From the NCBI GenBank assembly GCA_022560025.1, contig JAFISE010000019.1, positions 62,001 through 126,000 on the forward strand: a stretch of DNA of 64,000 bases, given 5' to 3'. The stretch comes from Stagonosporopsis chrysanthemi. Taxonomy: Eukaryota; Ascomycota; Dothideomycetes; Pleosporales; Didymellaceae. Position 1 is the stretch's first letter. Each line of letters starts with the position of its first letter. This document shows, in pieces, positions 53,997 through 64,000 of this stretch. Position numbers and translations under genes: made by a program. A model generated the notes under the pieces. It had not been told where the DNA came from, made no database searches, and saw only the letters and a program-made list of their open reading frames with translations.

Positions 53997-55953
53997 TTAC
54001 GCCGGTGACTTGTTGTTTGAGCTTGAGGCGTTGCGGCGGTCGTCGTTCATCGACAACGAGTTGAAGCCAGTAGAAAGGAATGAGAAGGGATCGCCGCCAC
54101 CGTTGGGAGCACCCTGGTTGGGGTATGGGTCGGCCGAGCTGAAGGCAGCCTCTGCGGAACGGCTGTCGAAAGGCGTTGAATGCATGCCGCCGTTCTGAGA
54201 GTACTGTGCGCCCATAGGAGGGTAGGGGCTAGCAGCGCCCATACCGGAGGGCAGGGCATACTGGCTTGGTGGGCCACCATACTGCTGGGGAGGGAATCCG
54301 CCCTGGGCGTAGCCAGCAGGACCGTAAGGACCAGCACCAGGGGTGCCACCCATGGAGGGAGGGCCCATACCGAAGCTCGATGGGGTATCCATGGGCGAAG
54401 GGAAGGCGCTGTCGGCGACAACAGCAGCTCCCGCACGGCTCGCACCGCAACGCAGACAGGCTGTGTTCTTAGCGAAGTTGTGGTAGCCGCAACCATTCTC
54501 GCCGCACTTCCAGTCGCCAGCACGGAAGGGAACGACGCCGGTGCCTCCACGCATATGACCACCGCCCATACCGTGGCCGTGGCCGTGGCCGCCCATGTGG
54601 TGCTGAGGGGGACCCATCATACCGGGGTGGCCGTAGCCGTAGCCGCCGTACTGCATAGGATCACTGCCCTGGGGTCCTTGCTGCATAGCCGGGAACGAGC
54701 AACGGAAGCATGCAGTGCGACGCTGGAAGTTGGAGAAGCCGCACGACGGGCAGTTCCAGTCACCCGGACGAGGCCTATTCTTACTGGGCGGGAACGGGGT
54801 GATAATTTCTGCGGCACGATCGAGGACCCTGCTGGATGAGGGCGAGACCTCGATGGCCTTCTCGTTGAGAGCGCGGCCGTTCATACAGAGGCTCTCGGCG
54901 GCTTCTTCGTGGGATGAGAAAATGGCGAAGCCGGTGCCGGTAGGCTTGTGCTGATCAGGAGTGCGCAGCGTCCAGAAGGCGATTGGACGGCCGCCAAACT
55001 GGGTGAACCAGCTCTCGAGCTCAGACTGAGTGGTGTCGTGGGGAAGGCCGCTCATGTGGAGGACCTTGCTGCGCTCTGAGAGGAAGGCACGAACGTCGGC
55101 GCGAGCGTCCATGGGCTTGGTGAGCACGTCGGGGTGTTCCTGAGGTGGCTGGCTCTTGCGGATGAGACCACGGAGTACTCTTGCAAGGGTGACGGCCTCC
55201 TCCATAGCTCGCCTTGGCGAAGCGGGGGCGAGGGCCTGTAGGTGAAAGGGAAGGTTGTGCTTGATGGGGGCCGACGACTGCACAGGCTCGACCTCGAGGG
55301 CAGCACAGATGTTGGTCAGAGCACTCGAGCCGAAAGGCAGTGACTCTGGGTGGTGTGCTTGCCAGCGCTGGTACTCGGTGCGCAGGTCGAATGTGCGGGA
55401 GTGCTGGAGATACGGGGGCAGGACGACGGCCTTATCGCGGGCCTCGCGAGGCAATTGGACACGCAAGTCCCAGGAGTCGAGGGTGACGAAGGCGAATTCG
55501 TAGTTCTTGGGAATGATGTGTTCCTGTGCGAAGGCATCGAAGCGATTGATGGCATCCCTAAAGGAGCCGGCATTGCGGACCTGGTCCCAAGTCAAGGTGG
55601 TCAAGCTTGCTGCAGGTGAGCGTCAGCCGATTGCAGGGCGGAGGTGGCAGAAGAGGACAACTTACTGCACAGGGCAGTGATGGGGGTGTTGACGGGCTTC
55701 ACGAGGATGCTCTCGCGGTGGAGCTGACGACATGGATTAGCAGCTGAGGGCGCAATGGCGGATGCGGTGGAAGCGGTGGAAGCGGTACCTCTTCGCAGGA
55801 CTTTGCGTCCAGCAGGATCCAACCAAGCTCAATGACCTCGGCGGAGTCCTTGGTCACGTAGACGCCGTGCTCATCACAGGTGGTAGCAACGTGTATCACG
55901 ACATAGCGGTCGAGGTTCGGCGCCTGGGGCGTCGGGGTTGGTTGAGAGGCCAT
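53997..55953 (-). CDS. Nrp1-like RNA-binding protein: degenerate exonuclease fold, RRM and two RanBP2 zinc fingers, 3 exons, 611 aa
   Basis: Exons: 55953-55789, 55723-55666, 55609-53997. Residues about 15-190 follow the DEDD 3'-5' exonuclease fold (YVVIHVATTCDEHG, AEVIELGWILLDAKSCEE, NYEFAFVTLDSWDLRVQLP). The first catalytic motif, normally D-x-E before the ATC segment, reads H21-V-A23, so nuclease activity is probably lost. An RRM lies at about 256-331 (KVLHMSGLPHDTTQSELESW, GTGFAIFSSHEEAAESLC). RanBP2-type zinc fingers lie at about 356-381 (GDWNCPSCGFSNFQRRTACF) and 437-465 (GDWKCGENGCGYHNFAKNTA, with an unusual C-x4-C). A glycine/histidine-rich linker and a glycine-, proline-, tyrosine-rich low-complexity tail follow. 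Yeast Nrp1, a stress-granule protein, shares the RRM and fingers. Binding of single-stranded RNA is expected. Confidence 0.88.
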
Positions 55954-56744
55954 GATGACAGGATGCTGGGGGGACCAGCAGCTCTAGATGGGGGTTGGGG
56001 GCTGCGGGGAGGCGTTGCTGCACTCTGCTGCGAGCTGACGTCGGGTAAAGGTGGCAGGAAGGAGCGATTGCTTGGGCGTGGGTGTGAAGGAAGGCGCGCG
56101 GACGTCAGCGGGCAGGTGAACGGGGAGGGGAGCACCTGACGAGGGGAGCTTCAAGCTTCGCGGAGGGGAGGAGTGCGGTGGAGTCTCTAGCAACAGAGAC
56201 GAGACAAGGTAAAGGCTCTCCAGCGAGATGAGACAGGTGGTCGGAGATGTGGTAGGGGAGGGAGCCGCTCCGTGCGAGTGTTCATCAGAAGATTTCTTGA
56301 TGTGGATGGAGGAGCTAACGCGCTCTCAGCGCCAGACATGGGACTTGGCGAGTTGGACGAGATCTGTGCGGGCCTGCAATGCCGGCGCTGAGGACGTCGT
56401 GGCATGGAAAGCGAGCACTGTCGCAGGCTACCCCACACGGCCGTTGCCTGGTTCACTGGCCGCATCTGCACCGGGCCCCTTCGTTTGCACGCTCACGGCG
56501 CCGTAGCAGCAGGCCGCGACAAACAACAACACGCCCGCGGTGCTCCGAGTCCCAGCTCCCAGCTCCCATCTCGAGGCGGGCTGCAGGCGGGTAGCAACCT
56601 AGCGGCCGGCGACAGGACTCGGCGAAGCTGCCCGTTCTTGATTGGCATCTGAAACCACCGCAGCGCCTCTGATTGAGCAGCGCACGCGTCTGTTGAACAC
56701 TCTCGCGTGTGCTGCGCCTGCGCTGTGCGACGCTGTGCCTCTCG

Positions 56745-56814
56745 TCGAGTATTGAGTATTGAATCACTCGAGTATTGAATCACTCGAGTATTGAATGGCT
56801 CGAGTATTGAATCC
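56745..56814. repeat. Minisatellite of 16-base units containing CTCGAG
   Basis: Three adjacent units beginning CTCGAGTATTGAATCA at 56767, 56783 and 56799 differ only in the last two bases (CA, GG, CC). They are preceded by a rearranged copy (TCGAGTATTGAGTATTGAAT) from 56745. Each unit carries the palindrome CTCGAG. The unit length is not a multiple of three, which speaks against coding. Confidence 0.9.
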
Positions 56815-57186
56815 AAGCACTGCACTTGCGGCTGCCTGCTCGAGCTGCCTCGCGCCGGTGCTGTGCTGTTGACTACGCCGCACGCAGCAGTGCAGGGTTC
56901 AACGAAGGACACGCCGCAGTCGGTGTCAATTGGCGAGTGTGTTTGTTGGCAGCGTAGGTAATCCTCATGCGTTTGTCGTGCGGACTGCGCAGTGTCGCAA
57001 TGCGCAATGCCCGTGACACGCTCTGCCTCTGGCTGTGTGCAGTGCAGCGGCCAGGCGTCAATGCTTCTGGACACGGGTGCATCTGAGCATCTCATGTTGT
57101 GCATCTCATATTGAGGCGTCTAGTGTTGATATCTCTCCATGACCTGGATCACGTCCTCCCCGTCGAGTGACGTCCACGCGTGGAGC

Positions 57187-57194
57187 TATAAATA
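57187..57194 (+). promoter_or_regulatory. Strong TATA box (TATAAATA)
   Basis: TATAAATA fits the TATA-binding-protein consensus and lies 19 bases before an octamer repeat and about 820 bases before the F-box gene ATG. It stands out in a GC-rich surrounding. Whether it drives a long 5' leader of the F-box gene or an unannotated RNA is unknown. Confidence 0.5.
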
Positions 57195-57212
57195 TGTACG
57201 CGGCAGACCTCC

Positions 57213-57291
57213 TGAGACGCTGAGACGCTGAGACGCTGAGACGCTGAGACGCTGAGACGCTGAGACGCTGAGACGCTGCGACGCGAGACGC
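57213..57291. repeat. Octamer tandem repeat (TGAGACGC)n
   Basis: Eight perfect copies of TGAGACGC run from 57213 to 57276, followed by one variant (TGCGACGC, 57277-57284) and a seven-base partial copy (GAGACGC, 57285-57291). The eight-base period shifts frame at each unit, so it is unlikely to be coding. Confidence 0.95.
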
Positions 57292-58011
57292 TGTTCCGCC
57301 ATGACAAAGCCTCCCGTCGACGGCCCCTCGCCGTCAGCAACGTTGCTGCAACCCCTGGCACGCGTCCTCTGGTTCCCCGCAGCCACACACGCTTGAGCGC
57401 CGTTCATCCATTCTTACATACACAGTCGTATTCTTTGATGCAGAGCCCGGCAATGCAGATCCGCATCGCACTCGCGCGCGGCGGTGCCGGTGATAGGATG
57501 CTCTACCGCCTTGCTGACACGTCCTACGGGACTAGTCGTCGACCAGGCTCCATTCGTCGACGTCTGCGCGGTGTTTGGCTTTGTCCCGTGGGAGGGAGCA
57601 GGCCAGGAAATGCCCCTTTAACACGAAGCCGTGCCGCACTGAGCGCGCGCGCTGTGCCTGCCCTGCCCTCTCTACATTGCAGTGTGTACTGTGCACTGTA
57701 CTGCACGCACATACTGTGTACATAGTGCGAAGAACCACTGCCTGCCCCCACCCGCCAATTTGCTGCGCTCGTTAGCGGCGCCGTTACTCATCGTGCTGGT
57801 CTGGATCTGGACATGTCACGGCGTTTCAAAGGAGGGCCCACCGCGGCGGAGCGCGGGTCGACGTGAGTATCCGCGAGTAGCTCCTGGCTCTGGCTGCACT
57901 ATTTCTACCCCGCGTGCTTTGTCGCAGCCCTGAAGTCCCCTGACGCGTGCCTGGGCGCTCCTAATTTGCACACCGGACACCGCTGATTGACTGCTGTCTA
58001 GCTCTGGCATC

Positions 58012-59812
58012 ATGGGCTGGTTCAAGCGCTTCTCCCGGAAGAAGTCGCTGGCGAAGAAGAGCGTGGACCTCCGCGTGCCGCGCAACGACTACTACTCGCC
58101 CGCCAACTATGCATACCACGGGCCGGACCTGACGACGCGCCTGCCGGAGAAGGTGCTGCGCCGCATCTTCGAGGAGGTCTGTCCGCACGCGACCGACGAC
58201 TCGCTCGACGGCAGCGAGGACAGCGGCCACGATGGCTGCATGAGCTGTGACACGCGCGACCTGGCCCACTGCGCACTGACGAGGCGCTCGTGGTACGGCA
58301 TCGCCGCCGGCCTGCTGTGAGTGCCGTGGCCGCCGCGCCGCGCAACTGTGACTGACTGCGACGCCGACGCTGACCCCGCCCAGCTACAACAGCGTGCGCA
58401 TCGACGCCGTGCACTACTGCGAGCTCGAGGAGATGTACACCGACCAGCGCCGCCGCAAGTCGCGCGCCGACCAGGACGACGTGCCGACCCAGCGCCTGCA
58501 GATGCTGAGCAACAGCGTGCGCGGCAACCAGCACCTGGGCCAGCGCGTGCGCTTCGTCAAGCTGCCCTACATGACCCGCGAGTCCTGCAAGGCCGACCTC
58601 GCCCGCCTGGTGTCGGGCTGCCCCAGCCTCGACTACATCGACCTCCCGGACGGCTTCTACAACGGCGACCAGTCGTGCCAGCTGCTGCGCCAGGAGCTGC
58701 AGGCCCGTTGCCCGCACATCCAGAAGATGAAGTACAACGAGGGCGGCGAGCAGTCGCTGGAGTCGCTGCTGCACGGCTACTGGCAGGAGCTGCGCGTCGT
58801 CGAGCTGAACAAGCTGCGCATCGAGCCGAGCATCCTGAGGCAGGTCTTCGGCATGCTCCCGCGCCTGAGCGAGCTGACCGTGACCGCCGGCGCCTGGATG
58901 AACGACTCCTTCTTCCACGAAGCGCCGGGCCTGCCGCCGTTCCCGCCTCTCGAGACCCTGAGGCTGGACAAGGTGCACGGCGTGACCGGACAGGGCCTGG
59001 TGCAGTGGCTCTCGAACCACGCGTGCGCCCACAAGCTGAAGACGCTCGTCATCAAGAACTGCCACGGCATCACCGTCGCAGATCTGCACGCTGTCTTGAG
59101 GGCAGCATACAACCTGCGATCCCTCGAGTACAACGCGACCGTCACCGCGTCCTTGCCTCTGGACCCCCTGCCACCCCTGGAGTCTCGCACCCTGCGCAAG
59201 CTCCACTACGAAATTATTGCGCATTCGACAAACCAGATCTACTCACCCGGCGCATCGTACTACCAATACCTGGCCAAGTCCCTGCTATCGAGCAGCCTCC
59301 CCGGACTGCGCCAGCTATATGTCCAGGACCCTGAATTTCCAGAGATCCTGACACTAGCACCCCCCGTCCGCCCCTTCAGCGAAGCACCCCAGCCCACCTT
59401 CAACCAACCACTCGAAGTGTTCTCCAAGGGCCTCGATGAGCTGGAGTGGATATTCACCTCCATCATACCCCCCGAAGCCGGACAGCGTCGAGCCTCCATG
59501 GCCGGCGGCCGCCCGCTCAGCAGCTACTCGGCGCACAAGGGCCTGGGACCGCAGTGGGGCGGCGACGCTCGAAAGAGCATCGTCGTGCCCAATGGCTTTG
59601 GTGGCTTCCTGGCCATTCCTGCCGACAACGACGCCAGGCCGAGAAGCGCAGGCAACCCCACGGCTGGCGGCGGCGGAGCCAGCTTCGCCGGCTTCGGCCA
59701 TCGTGCCTCCAACTCGCTCAGCACCAGCCCTGGCGGCCCTGGAGTGCGAGCAAGCTTCATGACACACGCGGGCCGCGACAAGCGTGCCTCGAGGGCTGAT
59801 CTGTGGCGATGA
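58012..59812 (+). CDS. F-box/leucine-rich-repeat-like protein, 2 exons, 577 aa
   Basis: F-box proteins give substrate specificity to SCF ubiquitin ligases through Skp1 binding. Exons: 58012-58316 and 58384-59812. The start MGWFKRFSRKKSLAKKSVDL is basic, and Gly2 could be myristoylated. The F-box lies at about 40-105 (TRLPEKVLRRIFEEVCPH, DLAHCALTRRSWYGIAAGLL, YNSVRID) with an acidic insert in the middle (TDDSLDGSEDSGHDG). Then come irregular leucine-rich repeats (LVSGCPSLDYIDLPDG, LRVVELNKLRIEPSILRQVF, MLPRLSELTVTAGAWM, LETLRLDKVHGVTGQGLVQW, LKTLVIKNCHGITVADLHAV). The C-terminal about 120 residues are Ser/Gly/Ala-rich and disordered. Codon third positions are strongly G/C, more than elsewhere in the window. 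Target unknown. Confidence 0.88.
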
Positions 59813-60168
59813 ACAATCGCCTGCAGCAAACTACCACACTCGACGGGTCTAGCCGCGACTTGGATAAAACCATGCGGATTTGGTCGCTCACACTGTATCT
59901 CATGTCATGCATGTGCATTCTCATTGCCTTTCACTTCTCAAATACCCCTTCTCCTTCCGCTTCCCGACTGTATCATAGGCGTTTGGGACTTTACTTTTAT
60001 GATCGTGTCTAGCCATAGACGATGATACCTCATGGCATTCAAGATGGGCGGCGACATCTGGTAGTTGTACATAGGAATTCAAGTCTTTGCTCGATTACAC
60101 GTACAGTTGGCCCTGCAGCTGCGTCAATAGACCGCCAACTTACCTCCTAGCCACCACAACCCCCACCA
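59813..60168. other. Convergent 3' flanks
   Basis: Short interval between the stop codons of the F-box gene and the GT25-like gene; it presumably holds both polyadenylation regions. No gene seen. Confidence 0.5.
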
Positions 60169-61314
60169 TCAAGACTGCGCACCACACTCCCCCCACTCAC
60201 ACCCCCTCCACGCCCTCTCCGCCATCGCCACATCAACCGGACACTCCCCCCCTCCCCTCCCCAACATGCCCCTCACCCACCGCCTCGCCGCCCCTCTCCC
60301 CCTTGCATCCCCCTCCGCAACCCACAACCCCGCATCCCTCGCTCCACACCTCACATTCCACGCCCCCTTCCCCCCCGCCCTGCTCCCCCGCACCGCCCAC
60401 CCATCCACCGCCGCTATCTCGCTGCCCCCATCCCCGTGATGAAACACCTCGGGCGCGACGCTAAAACACCGCAGCAGCGCCTCGCGACACGCAAACAGCA
60501 ACTGCACGTCAAACGCACTCACCCCCGGCCGCGGCACCGCGTGCTCCCCCACGATCCGCAACGCGGCCTCCCGCGTCACGCCGTACGCGCATGTGCAGAA
60601 GGGCGCGAGCGCGCGGTGCACGAGGCGGGTGCCGCGGGGGACGCGCAGGGTGCGCAGGAAGTTGGCGGTGTCGGGGTGCAGGAGGGTGGGGTCCGGGGTC
60701 GTGGGGTCTGGGTAGAGGGTGTGGGGGTGGGTGAGGAAGGGGTGGGAGGGCGAGGGGAGGGCGTCGTCGCAGTGGCCGGGGTAGAGGACCTCCCAGGTAT
60801 TGGGGGCGGGCCAGATGGCGGCTGGTGGGGGTGGAGGAGAGGAGGAGGTAGTGTGGAGCAAGGCGCGTAGAGAGGAGGCGAGGAGCGGGATCTGCACGCT
60901 GCGGATGGCGAGGTCGAAGTCCACGTCGTCTTCGAGGATGAGTGCGGTTTCGTGGCCGGTGGAGAGGAAGTGGCGCAAGGCGTGTAAGTGGCCCAGCCAG
61001 GCCCGTGCGCTGCCCTCCGAGACGCTGATGTTTGGGGCTGAGCGGATGAGGGCGAGGTCAGAGGGGCTCCATGTTGGCTGCGGTGGTATGGCGATGTCGA
61101 GGTCGGTCAGGTTGGCTGCCCAGAGGAGTCCGGGGCGGCGTTGAGAATGTGGGCGGGATACAGCGAGGATTGTGCCGAAGCCGAGAGTTGAGTTTGCTGG
61201 GGTGAGGGCAGAGTTGTGTGGGTTGGAGAGGACTCTGTGCTTATAGATGAGGAGGAGAAGGATGGTGACGGTTAGAAGGAGTGCAAGGAGGGTTTTGCGC
61301 GTTGTTCGAGCCAT
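60169..61314 (-). CDS. GT25-like glycosyltransferase, type II membrane protein, 381 aa
   Basis: The N-terminal signal anchor (LLALLLTVTILLLLIYKHRV, residues 9-28) predicts a type II Golgi protein. The catalytic part carries the GT25-type motif ALILEDDVDFD at 124-134, where EDD binds the metal and sugar nucleotide. Upstream is GSARAWLGHLHALRHFLSTG, matching the helix before that motif in the family (normally GxxGCxxSHxxxxxxxL). Downstream are PNTWEVLYPGHCDD, CTCAYGVTREAALRI and GVSAFDVQLLFACREALLRC, again in family order. Loops rich in proline (SSSPPPPPAA, HPHTLYPDPTTPDPT) lengthen it. Fungal relatives are annotated as LPS-type glycosyltransferases of unknown acceptor. The frame is intron-free; coding GC is very high. 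Confidence 0.85.
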   Translation of the reverse strand: MARTTRKTLLALLLTVTILLLLIYKHRVLSNPHNSALTPANSTLGFGTILAVSRPHSQRRPGLLWAANLTDLDIAIPPQPTWSPSDLALIRSAPNISVSEGSARAWLGHLHALRHFLSTGHETALILEDDVDFDLAIRSVQIPLLASSLRALLHTTSSSPPPPPAAIWPAPNTWEVLYPGHCDDALPSPSHPFLTHPHTLYPDPTTPDPTLLHPDTANFLRTLRVPRGTRLVHRALAPFCTCAYGVTREAALRIVGEHAVPRPGVSAFDVQLLFACREALLRCFSVAPEVFHHGDGGSEIAAVDGWAVRGSRAGGKGAWNVRCGARDAGLWVAEGDARGRGAARRWVRGMLGRGGGECPVDVAMAERAWRGCEWGECGAQS

Positions 61315-62457
61315 GGTGGAGGGTAAGATCGAGCGAGGTTAGAACGAGACGATGGAGAGGAGACATTGTGAATAGACCTGAGCGTTTGCTTTGCATGTGT
61401 GTGAAGGTGAGGAAGACGTCCATGGTGAGCTGTGCTAGCAACCTCTCTCGCACGAGCTACCTCAAGCATCAGGACAATCGACCAAGGTATGGCGGAGAGC
61501 TTGGGATGTAGAATGAACAACTTGTTGTATTCTGTTGGAAGGCTTAGCATTATTCTTCATTTTGCTGAGGTTTTCCTGGATGGTTATTGTTGATCTGCAG
61601 GGGCGCGCTGTTTGTTGGTCATCACCGAGGTTGCTGTAACCATTTCTAGCCAAACCCTGAAGAGCATACCTACAGAGATGGTATCTGCGAGAACTTGTAG
61701 TTTCACAATCAAGTCAGCTTGTCAAACGCGAAATGCGAAGATAGTCATGTGCAGGATCACGACATGAGCAGCGCTGCGCTGGCAATGCGTTCATCGTACT
61801 CGTACGCGAACTCAAACCGAGGCGTCATCCACCAACACGGCGCTCATTTCCTCATCTCGGTCACAGGTCCAGTCAAACACAACAACCCTGACGCTCCGTG
61901 AAGTGCAACTCTTTGATAGGACGCTATCAACGGATAGCCAAGCACAACTTGTTTGGTGTCTCCCAGCCGTGGCTGACTGCCGAGCTGCCTTTTCGAGGGG
62001 CTGCAGGCAGATCGTAGGCGGAACCCTGCTGCGTTGGTGTGCAACAGGTCTCGTGTCGCGATCGCAGCGATCCCTGGTTGTACCTGTGTGTGGGGAGGTA
62101 ATGACGGTGTTCATGGCACATTGAGGTCCCCGTTTCACGATGTCTTCAGGAGAGATGCTGCTAGCACTAGCAGAAGAGTAGAGGGGTCCACCAACCATTT
62201 TTAGACCCGGCAAGGTCGAGCCGCCTTAACGCTGGCTCCTGAAATGAGTGGCATTCGAAGCAATGCGCCGTCCGTCTGGTGTCTGGTATAATTTATTGAA
62301 TAGAAGCCGTTTACCCGCTTGCACCTGCCCTCGCTGATCTTCCGTTCTCGTCTCCCTTCCTACGTCTCCATGGGCCTCTGTGCAGTAGCTAATGCACCTT
62401 CGGTCCCTTGCATACAAGACCACACTCAGGAACGCAGATGCACACCGGTAGCACAGC
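61315..62457. other. 1.1 kb without a supported gene
   Basis: Region between the divergent GT25-like and RA-PH genes. Frames are short and overlap; it presumably contains both promoters. Confidence 0.5.
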
Positions 62458-64000
62458 ATGGCAAGCGACATAACAGCGCCGCCGGCTGCGGCGCCCCAGA
62501 AAATGTCTCGTTACCGCAGTGTGAGACGCGCGCAAGAGCAGCAGGCGCAACAACCTGAGCAGCCCGCACCCCCAATGCCACCGATGCCAGCCATGCCCGA
62601 GGCGCATACTTCTGCAGGCGCTCAGCGCGACCCGCCCAATAGCAACATAGGCAGGAGTATGAGCCGTTACCACCGCCGCCCGCCCTCGGTGCACGCGACC
62701 AGCCCCAACGCACCCCCTCTGCGCTCCAACACCGCTCCACAGGCCCCTCCACTACCCCAGACTGCGCTACCGCCCTCCTCGTCTGCCCGGCACCGCGCCG
62801 CGAGCACACCCCAGCAACCGCCGCAGTCAGCAAACCTTGTCCAGCCGCGCCCACGGACGGCCAAACACCACGCCCCCGACACACCTCCTCTCCCCAGAGA
62901 CACCCGACAGCAGGTGCAGCAGCAGTATGACGATCCACGGATGGTTCTGCAAAGGGAGAGAGAGCGCCAGAGGCTCTTGAAGGAGAAGATGGAGGCAGAA
63001 GCACGCGCACTGAAGGACGCCAGGATTGCTGAGATCGAGCGACTGGAGCAGCAGCGAATGGCTCAAGAGGAAGCCGCTCGTCTTGAGGCCGAGCGTGTCG
63101 CTGAAGCTGCCGAGGCTCTGCGACAGCAAAGGGAAGAGGAGAAGGCCGAGAAAGAACGAGGTAAGAAGCTACGCAAAGCCGAGGCGCAGAAGATGCACGA
63201 GCAGAAGAAAGACGAGGAGCGCAGGGCGAAGCTGGAGAGGGAGAACAGAGCTCGTCTGGAAGAGAAGTCGCGCGCATTCCAATCACAGTCTTCAGGATCG
63301 CCTCCGGCGTCGCCGTCACGGCAAGACGGGTTTGGCTTGTTCAAGCGGCGCAAAGACGAGGGCTTGTCACTTTCAAGTGAGGAGCGGCCGTCTTCTGCAA
63401 GACCTCGGACCGGGAGGCAAAATAGCTCAACCGAGCAGGACGCTCGACCTCGGACCGCCAGGCAAGTGAGCAACGGGAACCAGGCAGATGCTATTCTGAC
63501 TGGTGGTGGCGGCGCTGTGCTTGGTATCGACGCCCCAACTTCTGCGGTCAATGGTGGCGAGAGGGTATGTTCTGTCCCTCTTGCGATAATCAGCAAATAA
63601 ACTAACAACGAGATAGCGGGTCACGGTCGTGTTTAACAAAAAACGCATTCAGCTACCGGTCACACCCACAACTACTGCGCTCGACCTCTTCAAGTCAGCC
63701 GACATTATTCTCTCAGACACGGTTCCCGTGCGAACGGCGGTCGCTCTGGAGTGGTTCAAGAAGGTTGACGTTAAACGGCCACTACGAAACTACGAATACG
63801 TCCGCGATGTCATGAACTCTTGGGATTACGATGACCAAAACGAGCTCATCATTACTGACTCGACGATCGACGGCATTGACCAGGACGAACTTCTTTCCTA
63901 CGGTGTGCCCGAGAAGAGGCCTGAGGGCATGTCGTGCACATTGAATTACTCATCGAAACCCGGCAAGTGGACCAAACGCTATTTTCTGCTACGACCAGAC
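62458..64000 (+). CDS. RA- and PH-domain protein, RIAM/Mig10-like adaptor (cut by window edge), at least 2 exons
   Basis: Exons: 62458-63564 and 63617 to beyond the window. The N-terminal about 160 residues are proline-, glutamine- and alanine-rich (PEQPAPPMPPMPAMPEAHTS), suiting profilin or SH3 binding. A long charged coiled coil follows at about 165-280 (VLQRERERQRLLKEKMEAEA onward). After a Ser-rich linker comes a Ras-association-like fold in exon 2 (VTVVFNKKRIQLPVTPTTTA, LDLFKSADII, ALEWFKKVDVKRPLRNYEYV, NELIITDSTI). The PH domain begins at the edge (KPGKWTKRYFLLRPD). The RA-PH order is that of the MRL family (Mig10, RIAM, lamellipodin), which links Ras-type GTPases to actin at growing tips. 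The second half of the PH domain and the C terminus are missing here. Confidence 0.85.

Larger units (their letters stand above)
55954..58011. other. 2 kb GC-rich interval with two minisatellites and a TATA box
   Basis: No protein gene is supported, although many frames are open because GC is high. The interval contains the promoter of the F-box gene, the 16-base repeat at 56745-56814, a TATA box at 57187 and the octamer repeat at 57213. Confidence 0.5.

Noticed and set aside
56745..57291. CRISPR-like array
   Set aside because: The units are directly adjacent without spacers and the organism is a fungus; these are minisatellites.
57149..57407. Minus-strand frames with SVSASQRL repeats
   Set aside because: These are translations of the octamer minisatellite; the eight-base period changes frame, so any repeat protein is an artefact.
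58022..59224. 400-codon minus-strand frame
   Set aside because: Antisense shadow of the F-box gene, open only because of high GC; composition is arginine/leucine/valine/alanine-biased without domains.
58321..59334. 337-codon plus-strand frame overlapping the F-box gene
   Set aside because: Out-of-frame shadow, alanine/proline/arginine-biased; the true frame has F-box and leucine-rich repeats and a clean intron.
62426..63319. 297-codon minus-strand frame
   Set aside because: Antisense of the coiled-coil and proline-rich part of the RA-PH gene; low-complexity shadow.

Overview
The window is nuclear DNA of a filamentous ascomycete, almost certainly a dothideomycete of the order Pleosporales. 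Genes carry short introns of about 43-200 bases (mostly near 50) with GT..AG ends. Proteins are typical of Pezizomycotina (Rtt109, ceramide glucosyltransferase, fungal rhodopsin-fold membrane protein, CYP64-like P450). SdhC aligns without gaps to the published residue numbering of Pyrenophora and Alternaria SdhC (T68, W69, N75, G79, H134, S135). About 29 protein genes and one tRNA gene can be supported. Exon joins were read by eye from splice signals and frame continuity, so they are predictions. Genes lie on both strands and there is no operon-like order.

Region 1 (1-11 kb) is housekeeping and dense: the tail of an unknown coiled-coil gene, a secreted GH92 mannosidase with a 33-base micro-exon, WDR89, succinate dehydrogenase subunit C, a head-to-head pair of splicing-related genes (pICln and WDR83/MORG1), a small single-span membrane protein, and a PPxY-motif orphan. 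Region 2 (11-22 kb) holds a 2.1 kb empty stretch, a PHO89-type sodium/phosphate symporter, the large purine enzyme FGAM synthase (Ade6) and a cytochrome P450. Region 3 (22-35 kb) holds a PP2C phosphatase with a coding-like remnant after it, a fungal rhodopsin-fold membrane protein, two small helical orphans, a secreted SnoaL/NTF2-like gene that appears frameshifted, tRNA-Lys(CUU), an amino-acid permease, and then 3.2 kb with no recognisable gene.

Region 4 (35-46.8 kb): a membrane-anchored aspartic-protease-like protein without catalytic aspartates, a 1,162-residue single-span disordered protein, the histone acetyltransferase Rtt109 head to head with mitochondrial ribosomal protein mL57, and ceramide glucosyltransferase. 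Region 5 (46.8-52 kb) is an accessory-looking block of three unrecognised genes, two of them membrane proteins and one with a 27-base tandem duplication, followed by a GT71 mannosyltransferase. Region 6 (54-64 kb): an Nrp1-like RNA-binding protein with a degenerate exonuclease fold, a GC-rich 2 kb interval with two minisatellites and a strong TATA box, an F-box/LRR protein, a GT25-like glycosyltransferase, and the start of an RA-PH (RIAM/Mig10-like) protein cut by the window edge.

I found no secondary-metabolite cluster, transposon, CRISPR array or viral element. The best candidates for something new are the 47.3-49.5 kb block, the pseudo-exonuclease and pseudo-protease folds, the frameshifted secreted gene, and the TATA-plus-octamer repeat at 57.2 kb.
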